Shown here: one piece after another, positions 17,347 through 26,361 of the stretch
Position numbering within the stretch: the first letter of the stretch is position 1
Layout: every line of letters begins with the position of its first letter
Source of the DNA: Jannaschia sp. CCS1
Lineage (GTDB): Bacteria; Pseudomonadota; Alphaproteobacteria; Rhodobacterales; Rhodobacteraceae
Reading direction: 5' to 3'
DNA length: 64,000 bases
Assembly (NCBI RefSeq): GCF_000013565.1
Contig: NC_007802.1
Coordinates: 2,914,001-2,978,000, forward strand
Position numbers and translations under genes: made by a program
The notes under the pieces: model-generated
What the model was told of the DNA's origin: nothing
What the model saw: the letters and a program-made list of their open reading frames with translations, nothing else
Databases searched by the model: none

Positions 17347-17893
17347 GACGCGCTGTGCATAAATTGCATCGCGGCCTGTGAATCAAACAAGATACCTGAA
17401 TGAGCGGTGGGATTTACCCGCCGTTCGTCGTGTGAATAGATCCCGCAGCCGTACCTGTGCTGATCGCGCCTTTTGCAGTGCAAAGATTGCGGCCATCCGA
17501 GGAGCGACAGGTGCCCGGTGGACACCGAAATGACCGCGCAGATCAGCTATCAGCCGATCCAGATACTGCGCCGCATCCGGGGAGTTCCGACCCCGGATGC
17601 GCCGCAATGCGCGCGGCGAAGTCGCCGAGCGGGCCAGAATGTGAATGTGTATCAAAATCAGGATCCTCCTCGGTGTTCTTGATCCTTCCCCCGAATGCGA
17701 GGTCAGGGCGCGCAACTGCCGGACCCGACATCCGCGGAATGCGTGTAACTGGCCGCTGCGCGCACACTCGTCGCCGCTTTCAGTGAAACTTCAAGGTCGT
17801 GGCCGAGAACGCTGTTTTTAAACAGTAATAACTAGGACGCAAGTCATCAGCCCACTGATTAAGCGACAGGAGCCGATGCGATTGCGCCACTGA
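17347..17893. other. Gene-free stretch with a strong hairpin
   Basis: Short open frames exist on both strands, but none has a convincing ribosome site or a recognisable product. GCATCCGGGG (17573-17582) and CCCCGGATGC (17591-17600) form a perfect 10-bp stem with an 8-base loop, extended imperfectly on both sides. It may be a decayed gene or the terminator zone for the gentisate operon and the convergent ycaQ-like gene. Confidence 0.5.
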
Positions 17894-19099
17894 TTATCCG
17901 GCGTGTTCCAGCACCCAATCCGATGAGAACCGCACATCGCCGCCGGTTGCGAATTGAGCAGCGCGATCAATCTCCGCTCTCAAACGGGCCAATCGCCCTG
18001 CTCCCATCTTTACGCCCCTCTCGGCCCAAAACGCGCGGACGTGCAAGACACCTTCGTTGCGCGCCATGTCAATCCGCCCGATCAGGCGCGTGCCCTCCAT
18101 CACTGGGAAGACGTAATAGCCGTAACGTCGTTTCGGGGCGGGCACGAAGATCTCTATCCGGTAATGGAACCCAAAGAGGCGCTCCGCTCGTTTTCGGTCC
18201 CTGAGCGCGGGGTCAAAGGGCGACAGCACCCGCACGCGCGCCGATGGCTCCGGCAATTCATCCAACGTTTCGAGATCCTTAGGCCACATCACCGAGCGGC
18301 GAAGCTTTCCATCATGGCCCGTGATGTCAGCTGGAACAATCCGCTGCTCCGCCAATGCAGCGGCGACCCACGCCTTTGCGTCCTCTGGCCGGATGAGGTC
18401 AAAGAAGGCCGCCAACTCTCCGCTCGTCGCAAAGCCCAACCGGTCCAGCGCCGCGGTGCAGGCCCAATCCACAATTTCGGCATCCGTCAACCGTGCGTTG
18501 AGGAATTCAGGCGGGATCACCCGTTCGCTCAGGTCATAGAACTTGCGAAACCCGACACGCTTGGCAACGGCCAGCTCGCCCGAGCGCCACAGATATTCCA
18601 ATGCCACCTTGGACGGGCGCCAATCCCACCAACCCGTTGATTTTTCGACCCCTTCATCTTCCATGTCAGAGGAACAACACATCCCCTCATCCCGGATACG
18701 AGACAGAACCGTGTCGATTTCCGGATGAAACCCCTGCCCGTGCCAATCTTTCCATTTTGAATGCAATCGTGCCCGATCGCGCTCAAACCGCATCCGCCAC
18801 ATGGGATAGAAGTCTATCGGAATGATGGAGGCGTCATGGGTCCAATGTTCAAACGTGGACCGTGCACGATCATTTATCCAACGAAGACTTTCGGGGCGAT
18901 AGCTTTGTCGGCGAGACCACAAAATAAGGTCATGGGCGCGGGCGAAGGTGTTGACGCTGTCGACCTGCACAAAGCCCAGATCATGGATCAACCCTGCCAA
19001 TGCCGCGCCTTTCGCACTGCCGGAAGGCGGCTTGAGCAGGCCATGGCGCGACAGAAATAATCGGCGCGCCTGGTCGTTGGTCAGGACAGGAACGGTCAT
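17894..19099 (-). CDS. YcaQ-like winged-helix DNA glycosylase (HTH_42 family)
   Basis: A 401-aa protein with the QVDSVNTFARAHDLILWSR segment typical of the YcaQ/AlkX interstrand-crosslink glycosylase family, then W-rich central segments (STGWWDWRPSKVALEYLW) and the conserved SPFDPALRDR near residue 280. E. coli YcaQ unhooks N7-alkylguanine crosslinks; the same role is inferred here. The ATG at 19099 lies twelve bases after the acyl-CoA ligase stop and begins the conserved region, so it is preferred to the upstream in-frame ATG at 19135. Confidence 0.85.
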   Translation of the reverse strand: MTVPVLTNDQARRLFLSRHGLLKPPSGSAKGAALAGLIHDLGFVQVDSVNTFARAHDLILWSRRQSYRPESLRWINDRARSTFEHWTHDASIIPIDFYPMWRMRFERDRARLHSKWKDWHGQGFHPEIDTVLSRIRDEGMCCSSDMEDEGVEKSTGWWDWRPSKVALEYLWRSGELAVAKRVGFRKFYDLSERVIPPEFLNARLTDAEIVDWACTAALDRLGFATSGELAAFFDLIRPEDAKAWVAAALAEQRIVPADITGHDGKLRRSVMWPKDLETLDELPEPSARVRVLSPFDPALRDRKRAERLFGFHYRIEIFVPAPKRRYGYYVFPVMEGTRLIGRIDMARNEGVLHVRAFWAERGVKMGAGRLARLRAEIDRAAQFATGGDVRFSSDWVLEHAG

Positions 19100-19110
19100 C
19101 GCGGTTTGGC

Positions 19111-21000
19111 TCAAGCGGCCGTCCGCCACTCCCAAGGTCGCGTAAACTCCCCCAGGACCTTGCCCACACCCTCCGCGTCCGCTCCGTTCTGGTCCAGGTA
19201 GGCGACCAATCCGCGCTTCTTGTCTTCGCGGACCTCAATCACGCGGGCGGCATGGCCTTCCTTCTCCAAAGCTGCGTTGTAGATCCGCGTGATCGCCTTT
19301 TTGCGCAGATCCGGCTTGAAGACCTTACCCACAGCCGTTTTTGGCAATTCGTCCAGGATTTCCAGATATTTGGGAACCGCGGCTCGTTCATGCACATGGG
19401 TGGAGCAATGGGCCATCAACTCAGCTTCCGTAATCGTTGCCCCCTCCACAAGCTCCACATACGCGCAGGGCAATTCGCCCGCAAAGGCATCGGGCTGGCC
19501 AATGGCACCCGCGAAGGCCACAGCCTCATGTCCGGCCAGCGTTTCTTCGATCTCGGCGGGGTCAATGTTGTGGCCGCCGCGAATGATCAGGTCCTTGGCG
19601 CGCCCCGTGATCCAGAGGTATCCGTCCTCGTCAAAACGGCCCAGATCGCCCGTGCGCAGGTAGTCACCGAAGTAATAGAGGTTCTTGTTCTTATCGACTT
19701 CCGTATACGTGCGGCCTGAAAACACGCCCGGGTTGGAGATACAGATCTCACCGATGGAATCACGCTCCGCCTCCACGGGGCCGTTGGGCGTTCCAGTAAT
19801 GATTTTCACATCCGTATGGGGGAAGGTCACGCCGATGGAGCCGATTTTCTTCTCCCCTTCCACGGGGTTACACGACACGAGGCACGTGGCTTCCGTCAGG
19901 CCGTAGCCCTCGATCAGGGTCACGCCGGTCGCCTTCTCGAATCTGCGAAACAATTCCACCGGCAGCGGCGCGGAGCCCGAGAAGGCCGTCTTGACCGAAG
20001 AGATATCCGCATCCACCGGACGCTGCATCATGGCGGAAATCGCCGTGGGCACGGTGATGATGAACGTGACCTGCCAGCGCTCCACCAGCTTCCAGAAGTT
20101 GTCAAACACGCCCTCCCCCCGGTAGCCTTGGGGCGTGGGGAAGACGACGTGACCGCCCGACGCGACCATGGCCATCAATATCACATGGCAGGCGAAGACG
20201 TGAAACAACGGCAGGGGGCAGATGACAGTGTCTTTTTCCGTAAACAACAGCGTGTGGCCGATCCAACCGTTGTAGATCATGCCGGAATAGGTGTGCTGCG
20301 CGACCTTGGGCATGCCCGTGGTGCCGCCGGTGTGAAAGTAGCACGCCACGCGATCTTCGCGCACGTCCTCAAAATCCAGGGTCTTGTTTTGTTTGTTCAA
20401 TTCCGCAGTGAAATTCAAAACGCGGGCATTGTGCTGCGCTGGATTTTTGGGGCGCAGGAACGGGACGATGAACTTCTTGAGGCCGGTAAGGTAGCGCAGC
20501 AGATCAACCTCCAGCACCGTCTTGACACCGGGTGCCATCGCCAGCGCCTCATTCACCTTTTGCGCAACGTCCGTCTTTGGAAAGGGTTTGAGAGTAACGA
20601 CGACTTTCGCACCCGTTTCCCGCAAGATGGAGGCGATTTGCTCAGGCTCCAGCAACGGATTGATCGGGGCCGCGATGCCAGCCACAGCACCGCCCAAAAG
20701 GGTGATGGCCGTCTCGTTACAATTGGGCAGAAGGTAGGCGACCGTATCGGTGGGGCCGACACCAAGCGACCGGAACAGGTTTGCGGCTTGCGTCACGCGG
20801 CCATGAAAGTCGCTCCAGCTGAGCGTCTCCGCCGGGTCAGTCGCGCCTGAGAACAGTTGAAATGTGATCGCGTTCAAAGCGCCGTGGGCGTTTTTGGTGT
20901 TGGTCAGCAACTCGTAGAGCGTAACGGCGGGTTGGCTGGCTGGCCACGGATTCTCTGCCTCGATGGCCTTGACGTCTTCGAGCGATGCAAAACGTGTCAT
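19111..21000 (-). CDS. Acyl-CoA ligase (AMP-forming)
   Basis: A 629-aa ANL-superfamily adenylating enzyme. The P-loop-like HTGGTTGMPK, the A5 motif GYGLTEATC, and TGDLGRFDEDGYLWITGRAKDLI with RGGHNIDPAEIEE (hinge and A8 region) are all visible. It is longer at both ends than short-chain acyl ligases, and I cannot assign the acid it activates. GGAGGG precedes the ATG. It lies between an ABC exporter and a YcaQ-like gene on the same strand with no pathway partners nearby. Confidence 0.88.
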   Translation of the reverse strand: MTRFASLEDVKAIEAENPWPASQPAVTLYELLTNTKNAHGALNAITFQLFSGATDPAETLSWSDFHGRVTQAANLFRSLGVGPTDTVAYLLPNCNETAITLLGGAVAGIAAPINPLLEPEQIASILRETGAKVVVTLKPFPKTDVAQKVNEALAMAPGVKTVLEVDLLRYLTGLKKFIVPFLRPKNPAQHNARVLNFTAELNKQNKTLDFEDVREDRVACYFHTGGTTGMPKVAQHTYSGMIYNGWIGHTLLFTEKDTVICPLPLFHVFACHVILMAMVASGGHVVFPTPQGYRGEGVFDNFWKLVERWQVTFIITVPTAISAMMQRPVDADISSVKTAFSGSAPLPVELFRRFEKATGVTLIEGYGLTEATCLVSCNPVEGEKKIGSIGVTFPHTDVKIITGTPNGPVEAERDSIGEICISNPGVFSGRTYTEVDKNKNLYYFGDYLRTGDLGRFDEDGYLWITGRAKDLIIRGGHNIDPAEIEETLAGHEAVAFAGAIGQPDAFAGELPCAYVELVEGATITEAELMAHCSTHVHERAAVPKYLEILDELPKTAVGKVFKPDLRKKAITRIYNAALEKEGHAARVIEVREDKKRGLVAYLDQNGADAEGVGKVLGEFTRPWEWRTAA

Positions 21001-21050
21001 GGCTCCCTCCCCTATTTTTCTTGGGCGCCATTATCGCGTGGCACCTCTCC

Positions 21051-21084
21051 CACGGAACAGCATCGGGGAAAGTGCTGTCCCGTG
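21051..21084 (-). terminator. Stem-loop between the ABC exporter and acyl-CoA ligase genes
   Basis: CACGGAACAGCA (21051-21062) and TGCTGTCCCGTG (21073-21084) pair over 12 positions around a 10-base loop. The one non-complementary position is a G-U wobble in minus-strand RNA but an A-C mismatch in plus-strand RNA, so the structure favours the minus transcript. No T-run follows. Confidence 0.55.
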
Positions 21085-21107
21085 CAAGAATAACGCAGCG
21101 AGAGGAT

Positions 21108-22934
21108 CTATTCGGCAGCGACGCCCGCGGTGAACTGCAACTGCGCGAGCCGCGCGTAAAGCCCGCCCTGGGACACGAGCGCGTCATGCGTTCCTTCAGA
21201 GACGATCTTGCCACCTTCGAACACCAGGATGCGGTCGGCCTGCTTCACGGTGGCCAGGCGGTGGGCCACGATCAGGGTGGTCCGCGTTTTCGACATCCGG
21301 GTCACGGCGTCCTGTACCGCCCGCTCAGATTCCGCATCAAGCGCACTGGTCGCCTCATCCAGCAGCAGGATCGGGGCGTCACGCAGGATCGCGCGGGCGA
21401 TGGCGATGCGTTGTTTCTGGCCACCGGACAGCATCATGCCCCGTTCGCCCACATAGGTGTCATAGCCCTTGGGCAGGTCCGAGATGAAGCCGTGGGCGGC
21501 GGCGGCAATCGCTGCGGCTTCAACATCGGCATCCGTCGCGTCGGGGCGACCAAACCGGATATTGTCGCGGGCCGAGGCCGCAAAGATCACCGGGTCCTGC
21601 GGCACGAGGGCCATCGCGGACCGGAAGGTCTGGCGGGTCATGTCGGGCAGCGGCGTGTTGTCGAGGCTGATTTGTCCGGTATCCGGATCGTAGAACCGCA
21701 TAAGCAATTGGAATACGGTCGATTTACCCGCGCCGGACGGACCCACAAGGGCCACCGTTTCACCAGGTTGGATCTGAAAACTCAGGCCATCAAGGGCAGC
21801 TATTTCGGGTCGCGTCGGATAGTGGAACTGCACATCGTCAAAGATGATCGCACCGCGTCCGTCCTGGGGCAGACCGACCCCATTGGACGGGTCGGCCACG
21901 GTATCGTCCGTGCCCAACAGCTCCACCAACCGCTCCGTCGCGCCGGATGCGCGCTGCAATTCCCCCCAGATCTCGGACAGCGCGCCGACACTTCCGGCCA
22001 CCATGATGGCATAGATCAGGAACTGGATCAGCGCGCCGATGGTCATCGCTTCGGCCCGCACGTCCCGCGCACCGATCCAGAGAACGCCAACGACGCCCGA
22101 GAAGACCAGAGCGATCACGATGACCGTCATCACCGCCCGCGTCGCGATGCGTTTCTTTGCGCTATCGAAGGAAAGTTCCGTGACCTTGGTGAAGCGGTCG
22201 GCGGTGGGGGCCTCGTGGGTGAACGCCTGAACGGTTTGCGCGGACAGCAGCGCCTCGGACGCATTGCCGGAGCTTTCCGCGATCCAGTCCTGGTTCTGAC
22301 GGCTCAGCACGCGCAAGCGACGGCCAAGGATGACGATAGGCACGACAACCAGCGGCACAATCAGAAGGACGGCCCCCGCCAGTTTCGGCGCGGTCCACAG
22401 CATCAGGGCGATGCCACCGATCAGAATGAGCAGGTTGCGCAGGGCAATCGACATGCTGGACGAGATCACGCTGAGCAAAAGCGTGGTATCGGTCGTGATC
22501 CGGCTCAGCACCTCACCGGTCATGATCCGCTCATAAAATGCGGGGCTCATGGTGATCATGCGATCAAAGACGGCTTTGCGAATATCCGCGATCACCCGCT
22601 CCCCCAGCCGCGTCACGAGATAGTAGCGCAATCCGGTGCCAAGCGCCAAAAGACCTGCAATCCCAAGCGCTGCCATGAAGTATTGATCCAGCAGCTCTGT
22701 CGCCTCGGTCTCGAACCCGTCCACGACACGGCGCACCGCCAGGGGAAGCGCCAGCGACACCAGCGCTGTCAGGACCAGCGCCATGATTGACCCTGCAAGC
22801 ATCGGCTTATGGTTGGACAGAAACGGCAGAAGGCCCTTGAGGCTGCCGATCTGCTTGGATCCCTCCCGCTCCTCGGAGGAGCTTTGTGGGGCAGGCGCGC
22901 TCGGCGCCGTGGATGGGGTCTGGTCGGTCGCCAT
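21108..22934 (-). CDS. ABC exporter, fused permease-ATPase (MsbA/LmrA type)
   Basis: A 608-aa half-transporter. Six membrane segments fill the first two thirds, starting near PFLSNHKPMLAGSIMALVLTAL. The nucleotide-binding domain follows with Walker A GPSGAGKST, signature LSGGQKQR and Walker B ILLLDEATSALD. It probably works as a homodimer. Substrate (lipid, drug or other hydrophobic compound) is not indicated. An open frame extends to 23078, but MATDQTPS at 22934 is the most plausible start. Confidence 0.88.
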   Translation of the reverse strand: MATDQTPSTAPSAPAPQSSSEEREGSKQIGSLKGLLPFLSNHKPMLAGSIMALVLTALVSLALPLAVRRVVDGFETEATELLDQYFMAALGIAGLLALGTGLRYYLVTRLGERVIADIRKAVFDRMITMSPAFYERIMTGEVLSRITTDTTLLLSVISSSMSIALRNLLILIGGIALMLWTAPKLAGAVLLIVPLVVVPIVILGRRLRVLSRQNQDWIAESSGNASEALLSAQTVQAFTHEAPTADRFTKVTELSFDSAKKRIATRAVMTVIVIALVFSGVVGVLWIGARDVRAEAMTIGALIQFLIYAIMVAGSVGALSEIWGELQRASGATERLVELLGTDDTVADPSNGVGLPQDGRGAIIFDDVQFHYPTRPEIAALDGLSFQIQPGETVALVGPSGAGKSTVFQLLMRFYDPDTGQISLDNTPLPDMTRQTFRSAMALVPQDPVIFAASARDNIRFGRPDATDADVEAAAIAAAAHGFISDLPKGYDTYVGERGMMLSGGQKQRIAIARAILRDAPILLLDEATSALDAESERAVQDAVTRMSKTRTTLIVAHRLATVKQADRILVFEGGKIVSEGTHDALVSQGGLYARLAQLQFTAGVAAE

Positions 22935-23347
22935 TATCGTTGGTTGCCTAACTCGGATCTGGCCCGCTGTTGTGGGACTTTGCCATTCGATATTTGGCTT
23001 CGCGCCGCCCTGCAAGGGCTGGTGCTGACGGGCGGCAATATGTCGGCCTGCCGGATGCCGGACGGGTAGCGTGTCCATGGACCGGCGAACGGACGGCTGA
23101 GCATCGCCGTCAACGACATCCCCGTGGACTCTGTGTCAGATATGCCGAGAAGCAATGTCGGCCATGCAGGTGGGCCGTGACGAGCCGGTCGACATCGGAT
23201 CAGCGTTATCGATTCTGCCTCAGAATGTTCAGTCTCCCGACCTCAACCAACGCGACTTCATTTTCTGACAATAGGCGACAGCACAGGCGTGTCCGGTGCC
23301 GTCGAGAGGACGGGCCACCCATATGCACACATCTTAGTGGGAGGGAT
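22935..23347. other. Gene-free stretch between the ABC exporter and tRNA-Gly
   Basis: No convincing coding frame and no repeat or palindrome that I can support. It should contain the promoter of the ABC exporter and the 3' flank of tRNA-Gly. Confidence 0.5.
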
Positions 23348-23421
23348 TGGAGCGGGCGACGGGAATCGAACCCGTATCATCAGCTTGGAAGGCTGAGGTC
23401 TTACCATTACACAACGCCCGC
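23348..23421 (-). tRNA. tRNA-Gly (anticodon TCC)
   Basis: On the minus strand the 5' acceptor strand GCGGGCG pairs with CGCCCGC, followed by discriminator T and an encoded CCA (23350-23348). The anticodon stem-loop reads CTCAGCCTTCCAAGCTGAT with anticodon TCC, and the T arm is CGGGTTCGATTCCCG. The gene is intact. Confidence 0.95.
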
Positions 23422-23646
23422 GCTGCGTGCCCTTCGCATATTTCAACCGGCATAGCGGGTCAAGTTCGCATCGCCAATCTGCGGCCAGCGGGCAGACTTG
23501 TGAACGCTCCACGCGCAAAGGTCACCGCGCCCGACAAAAGGCGATGTCACCGCCCTGGACAGACCAAAGCCTGGTGTGCAGCGGGAAGGGCGCTGGTCGC
23601 GGCTCACCCGATTGGATAGGTTTCGAGCATGGCAAGGAGGCCCGAC

Positions 23647-24297
23647 GTGACGACCCAAACCAACACCGTTATCGACCTGATCCTCTCTCGGATCGACGCA
23701 GGCACCTTGCTGCCCGGGCAGACCGTTGACGAGAAGGACATGATGGCCGAATGCGGCGTCTCGCGTACCCCGGTTCGCGAGGCGTTGATCCGGCTGGAGG
23801 TTGATGGTCTGGTCCAGCGTCATGCCCGCAAGGGGGCGGTGATTTTTCAGCCGAACGTCCAGGAATTCCTCACCATTCTGGAAGTTCACGCAAACCTGGA
23901 GAGCTTCGCCGCAAGCCTCGCCGGGCAACGGATCACGGACGCCGTCGCCACAGAGTTGCGTGCAATTGTTGTGGCGTGCCGCGATCACGCAAAGGCCCAT
24001 GGCCACAGCGATCCGTCGGGATATTACCAGCTTAACCTTCAGTTCCACGAGATCATTGTGCGCGCTGCCCGCAACGACGTGTTGGCGCAGATGGTCAAGA
24101 CCAATGCACGCAAGCTGATGGCCTATTATCGGATGCGATATCGCACGCCCGGCGCAGCCGTGGCCTCCGCCGAGGATCACGCGCTGATCGCGGATCACAT
24201 TCTTGGGCGCCGTGCGGCGGAGGCGCAGGCGGCCATGCTGGATCACTTCAATTACGACCGCCAAACGGTCATGGACCTGATCGCGTCAGTCGGCTGA
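23647..24297 (+). CDS. GntR-family regulator (FadR/FCD subfamily)
   Basis: A roughly 216-aa regulator. An N-terminal winged HTH (TLLPGQTVDEKDMMAECGVSRTPVREAL) is followed by an all-helical FCD ligand domain with metal-ligand-type histidines (QFHEIIV and later DHxxI). An ATG at 23629 is in frame, but AAGGAGG lies seven bases before the GTG at 23647, which is therefore the better start. It converges on the amidotransferase gene and overlaps its end by 12 bases. It is the likely regulator of the amidotransferase/P450/ligase group; effector unknown. Confidence 0.88.
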   Translation: MTTQTNTVIDLILSRIDAGTLLPGQTVDEKDMMAECGVSRTPVREALIRLEVDGLVQRHARKGAVIFQPNVQEFLTILEVHANLESFAASLAGQRITDAVATELRAIVVACRDHAKAHGHSDPSGYYQLNLQFHEIIVRAARNDVLAQMVKTNARKLMAYYRMRYRTPGAAVASAEDHALIADHILGRRAAEAQAAMLDHFNYDRQTVMDLIASVG

Positions 24298-24999
24298 CGC
24301 GCCCTCAAAGAACCGCGCGATGGTTTCGCCATAAATCGCCATGTCAACGTCCTGCGTGAGAGAGGCCACCGCGGCTGCCCCCACCCCGTCGGGCAGTTTG
24401 TCTTGGTATTCCGCGACCAGCGCCGCGATGAACTGGGGCGTCATTTCTGGGTGGTTCTGTGTCGTGTAGACGGTGTCGCCGATCCGAAAGCCGGTGATCT
24501 CACAGGCGTCAGAGGTGGACAGGACCCGCGCGCCCTCTGGCAGGCGCACCACCGCCTCCATATGGGCCCCATATTGGGGGAATTGTCGCGGCAACCCCTC
24601 CATCCAAGGGGCGGTTTCCGTGACGGTGGAGTGGGTCAGCCCGAACACCCAGCCGTCCGGGTTTGGCCCGATCTCGCCGCCCAACGCCAGGGCAATGGCC
24701 TGGTGGCCATAGCAGGCGCCAAACAACGGCGTTTCGGCGGCGTATGCCTCCCGGATCACCTGCAACAGCCGTGCGACCCAGGGCGCGTCGTCCAGAACAG
24801 ACGCCGGGCTACCCGTGATCATGACGCCATCGAACGCGTTGATATCTTTTGGAAAAACGCCATCTTTCACATCAAATGACGTCACCTGCCAGCCCGGTCG
24901 AACGCTGTGGATCAGGGCCGCAAACTTCTCCCCATCCTTGGGATGGGCCTGCGCGAATACGCTGTCATCCGTGTTGGTCATCAACGTGGCGAGGTGCAT
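24286..24999 (-). CDS. Class I glutamine amidotransferase-like protein
   Basis: A 237-aa GATase1-fold protein with nucleophile C96 in GACYGHQ and the H183/E185 pair in QNHPEMTP, so the full triad is present. Such stand-alone proteins, paired with glutamine synthetase-like ligases, hydrolyse gamma-glutamyl conjugates (PuuD-like) or assist gamma-glutamylation in amine catabolism (as in aniline degradation loci). It is transcribed divergently from the P450 gene, 69 bases away. Starts at 24999 or 25020 are possible. Function as a gamma-glutamyl hydrolase is inferred. Confidence 0.82.
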   Translation of the reverse strand: MHLATLMTNTDDSVFAQAHPKDGEKFAALIHSVRPGWQVTSFDVKDGVFPKDINAFDGVMITGSPASVLDDAPWVARLLQVIREAYAAETPLFGACYGHQAIALALGGEIGPNPDGWVFGLTHSTVTETAPWMEGLPRQFPQYGAHMEAVVRLPEGARVLSTSDACEITGFRIGDTVYTTQNHPEMTPQFIAALVAEYQDKLPDGVGAAAVASLTQDVDMAIYGETIARFFEGASAD

Positions 25000-25020
25000 C
25001 TTTTCGCTTCCCTTTCGCAT

Positions 25021-25060
25021 TTGTATATTTATGGTCATCGCAAGTATATATTTGCAAGGG
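25021..25060. promoter_or_regulatory. A/T-rich divergent promoter region with repeated GTATAT motifs
   Basis: TTGTATATTT (25021-25030) and AAGTATATATTTG (25042-25054) are two similar elements in the short gap between the amidotransferase and P450 genes. Their GTATA cores resemble binding sites of FadR-type GntR proteins. Binding by the GntR regulator encoded at 23647 is a guess from proximity. Confidence 0.45.
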
Positions 25061-25068
25061 TGGATGTG

Positions 25069-26325
25069 ATGACGATTTGGAACGCTGTCGATGACGGTCA
25101 TGCGGACCTGTCCAACCACGACACATTCGTCGCGGGCCCGCCCCTTGCCACGTTTGACCGCCTGCGCCGCGACGACCCGCTCAGTTGGACAGATTGGGAT
25201 GGCGGCACCGGGTTTTGGTCCGTCACCCGATATCACGACATTCTGGAGATGAACCGGAACACGAAGGTCTTTTCCTCCGCGCGGGGCATCCGGATGGAGG
25301 ATCAGAGCTACGAGGAATACCTGGCGCGCCGCACGTTTCAGGAAACCGATGCCCCCGATCATATGCAGATGCGCATCAAGCTGGCGCGGGCGTTCTCCAA
25401 AAACGTGATTGCTGAGTTTGAGGAGGATATCCGGGGTCTCTGCCGCGATATTCTGGATGAGGTGTTGGAGGACGAGAGCTTCGACGCCACCAAGCGGATC
25501 GCGCGGGAATTGCCGATGCGGATGCTGGGGCGCATCCTCGGGACGCCCGACGACGACCTGCCCTGGCTGGTGGAGAAGGGCGATGCCCTGATCGCCAATA
25601 CCGACCCGGACTTCACCTCCCACGTGCTGGACAAGATGAGCACCGATGAATTTCGGATGATGCCCTTCAACTCTCCTGCGGGGGCTGAGTTATACGCTTA
25701 TGCCAAGGATCTCATGGCCACCAAGACCGCCAGCGGTGACACCAATGGCGTCCTGCATCTGATCCTGCAACCGGGCCCTGACGGCTCGGTCATATCCGAG
25801 ACCGAGTTCCGCAATTTCTTCTGTCTGCTTGTCGCAGCGGGCAATGACACCACGCGCTATTCCATCGCCGCTGGCATGCAGGCGATGTGCTACCAGCCCG
25901 AGCTTTTGGATCAGATGAAGCAGGGCGACATATGGGAAACCGCCGCCGATGAAATCATCCGGTGGGCCTGCCCCACCAGCTATTTCCGCCGCACCGCCAC
26001 CCAGGATTATGACATGCACGGCAAGACCATCCGTGAGGGCGACAAAGTCCTCTACTGGTTCGCCTCCGGCAACCGGGACACTGCTTATTTCGACAGCCCA
26101 AACCGTTTGGATCTGGCGCGCAGCCCCAACAAGCACCTCAGCTTCGGGCATGGCGGCCCGCATCTGTGCCTCGGCATGTGGTTGGCGAGACTTGAAGTCA
26201 CCGTGCTGTTCCAGGAACTGAGCCGCCGGATCACCAAAATCGAAGCCGATGGACCACAGCAATTTTTGCGGTCAAACTTTATCAGCGGCCTCAAGTCGCT
26301 ACCCGTGCGCATCACCCGAGCCTGA
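25069..26325 (+). CDS. Cytochrome P450
   Basis: A 418-aa soluble bacterial P450. It has the I-helix oxygen-activation motif AAGNDTT (256-262), the K-helix ExxR as EIIR (295-298) and the haem loop FGHGGPHLCLG (359-369) with ligand C367. No ferredoxin or reductase gene is adjacent, so electrons must come from partners elsewhere. Start at 25069 is supported by an AGGG eight bases upstream; the open frame before it overlaps the divergent gene. Context (GntR regulator, amidotransferase, glutamine synthetase-like ligase) suggests oxidation of an amine. Confidence 0.93.
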   Translation: MTIWNAVDDGHADLSNHDTFVAGPPLATFDRLRRDDPLSWTDWDGGTGFWSVTRYHDILEMNRNTKVFSSARGIRMEDQSYEEYLARRTFQETDAPDHMQMRIKLARAFSKNVIAEFEEDIRGLCRDILDEVLEDESFDATKRIARELPMRMLGRILGTPDDDLPWLVEKGDALIANTDPDFTSHVLDKMSTDEFRMMPFNSPAGAELYAYAKDLMATKTASGDTNGVLHLILQPGPDGSVISETEFRNFFCLLVAAGNDTTRYSIAAGMQAMCYQPELLDQMKQGDIWETAADEIIRWACPTSYFRRTATQDYDMHGKTIREGDKVLYWFASGNRDTAYFDSPNRLDLARSPNKHLSFGHGGPHLCLGMWLARLEVTVLFQELSRRITKIEADGPQQFLRSNFISGLKSLPVRITRA

Positions 26326-26361
26326 GGGCCAGTACGGATCGCACGAACAAAAGGGACAGAC

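Noticed and set aside
17383-17786. Overlapping frames of about 110 aa on both strands downstream of the gentisate operon
   Set aside because: No start signals, no family resemblance, and the two strands are equally open, as expected in GC-rich non-coding DNA.
20985-22790. A 601-aa plus-strand frame opposite the ABC exporter
   Set aside because: A shadow of the minus-strand exporter, which has complete ABC motifs; the plus frame has none.
22970-23455. A 161-aa plus-strand frame running into tRNA-Gly
   Set aside because: It reads through the antisense of an intact tRNA gene and has no supporting features.
24999-25623. N-terminal extension of the amidotransferase frame to 25623
   Set aside because: The extension lies antisense to the P450 coding sequence and across the divergent promoter; the domain starts at 24999.
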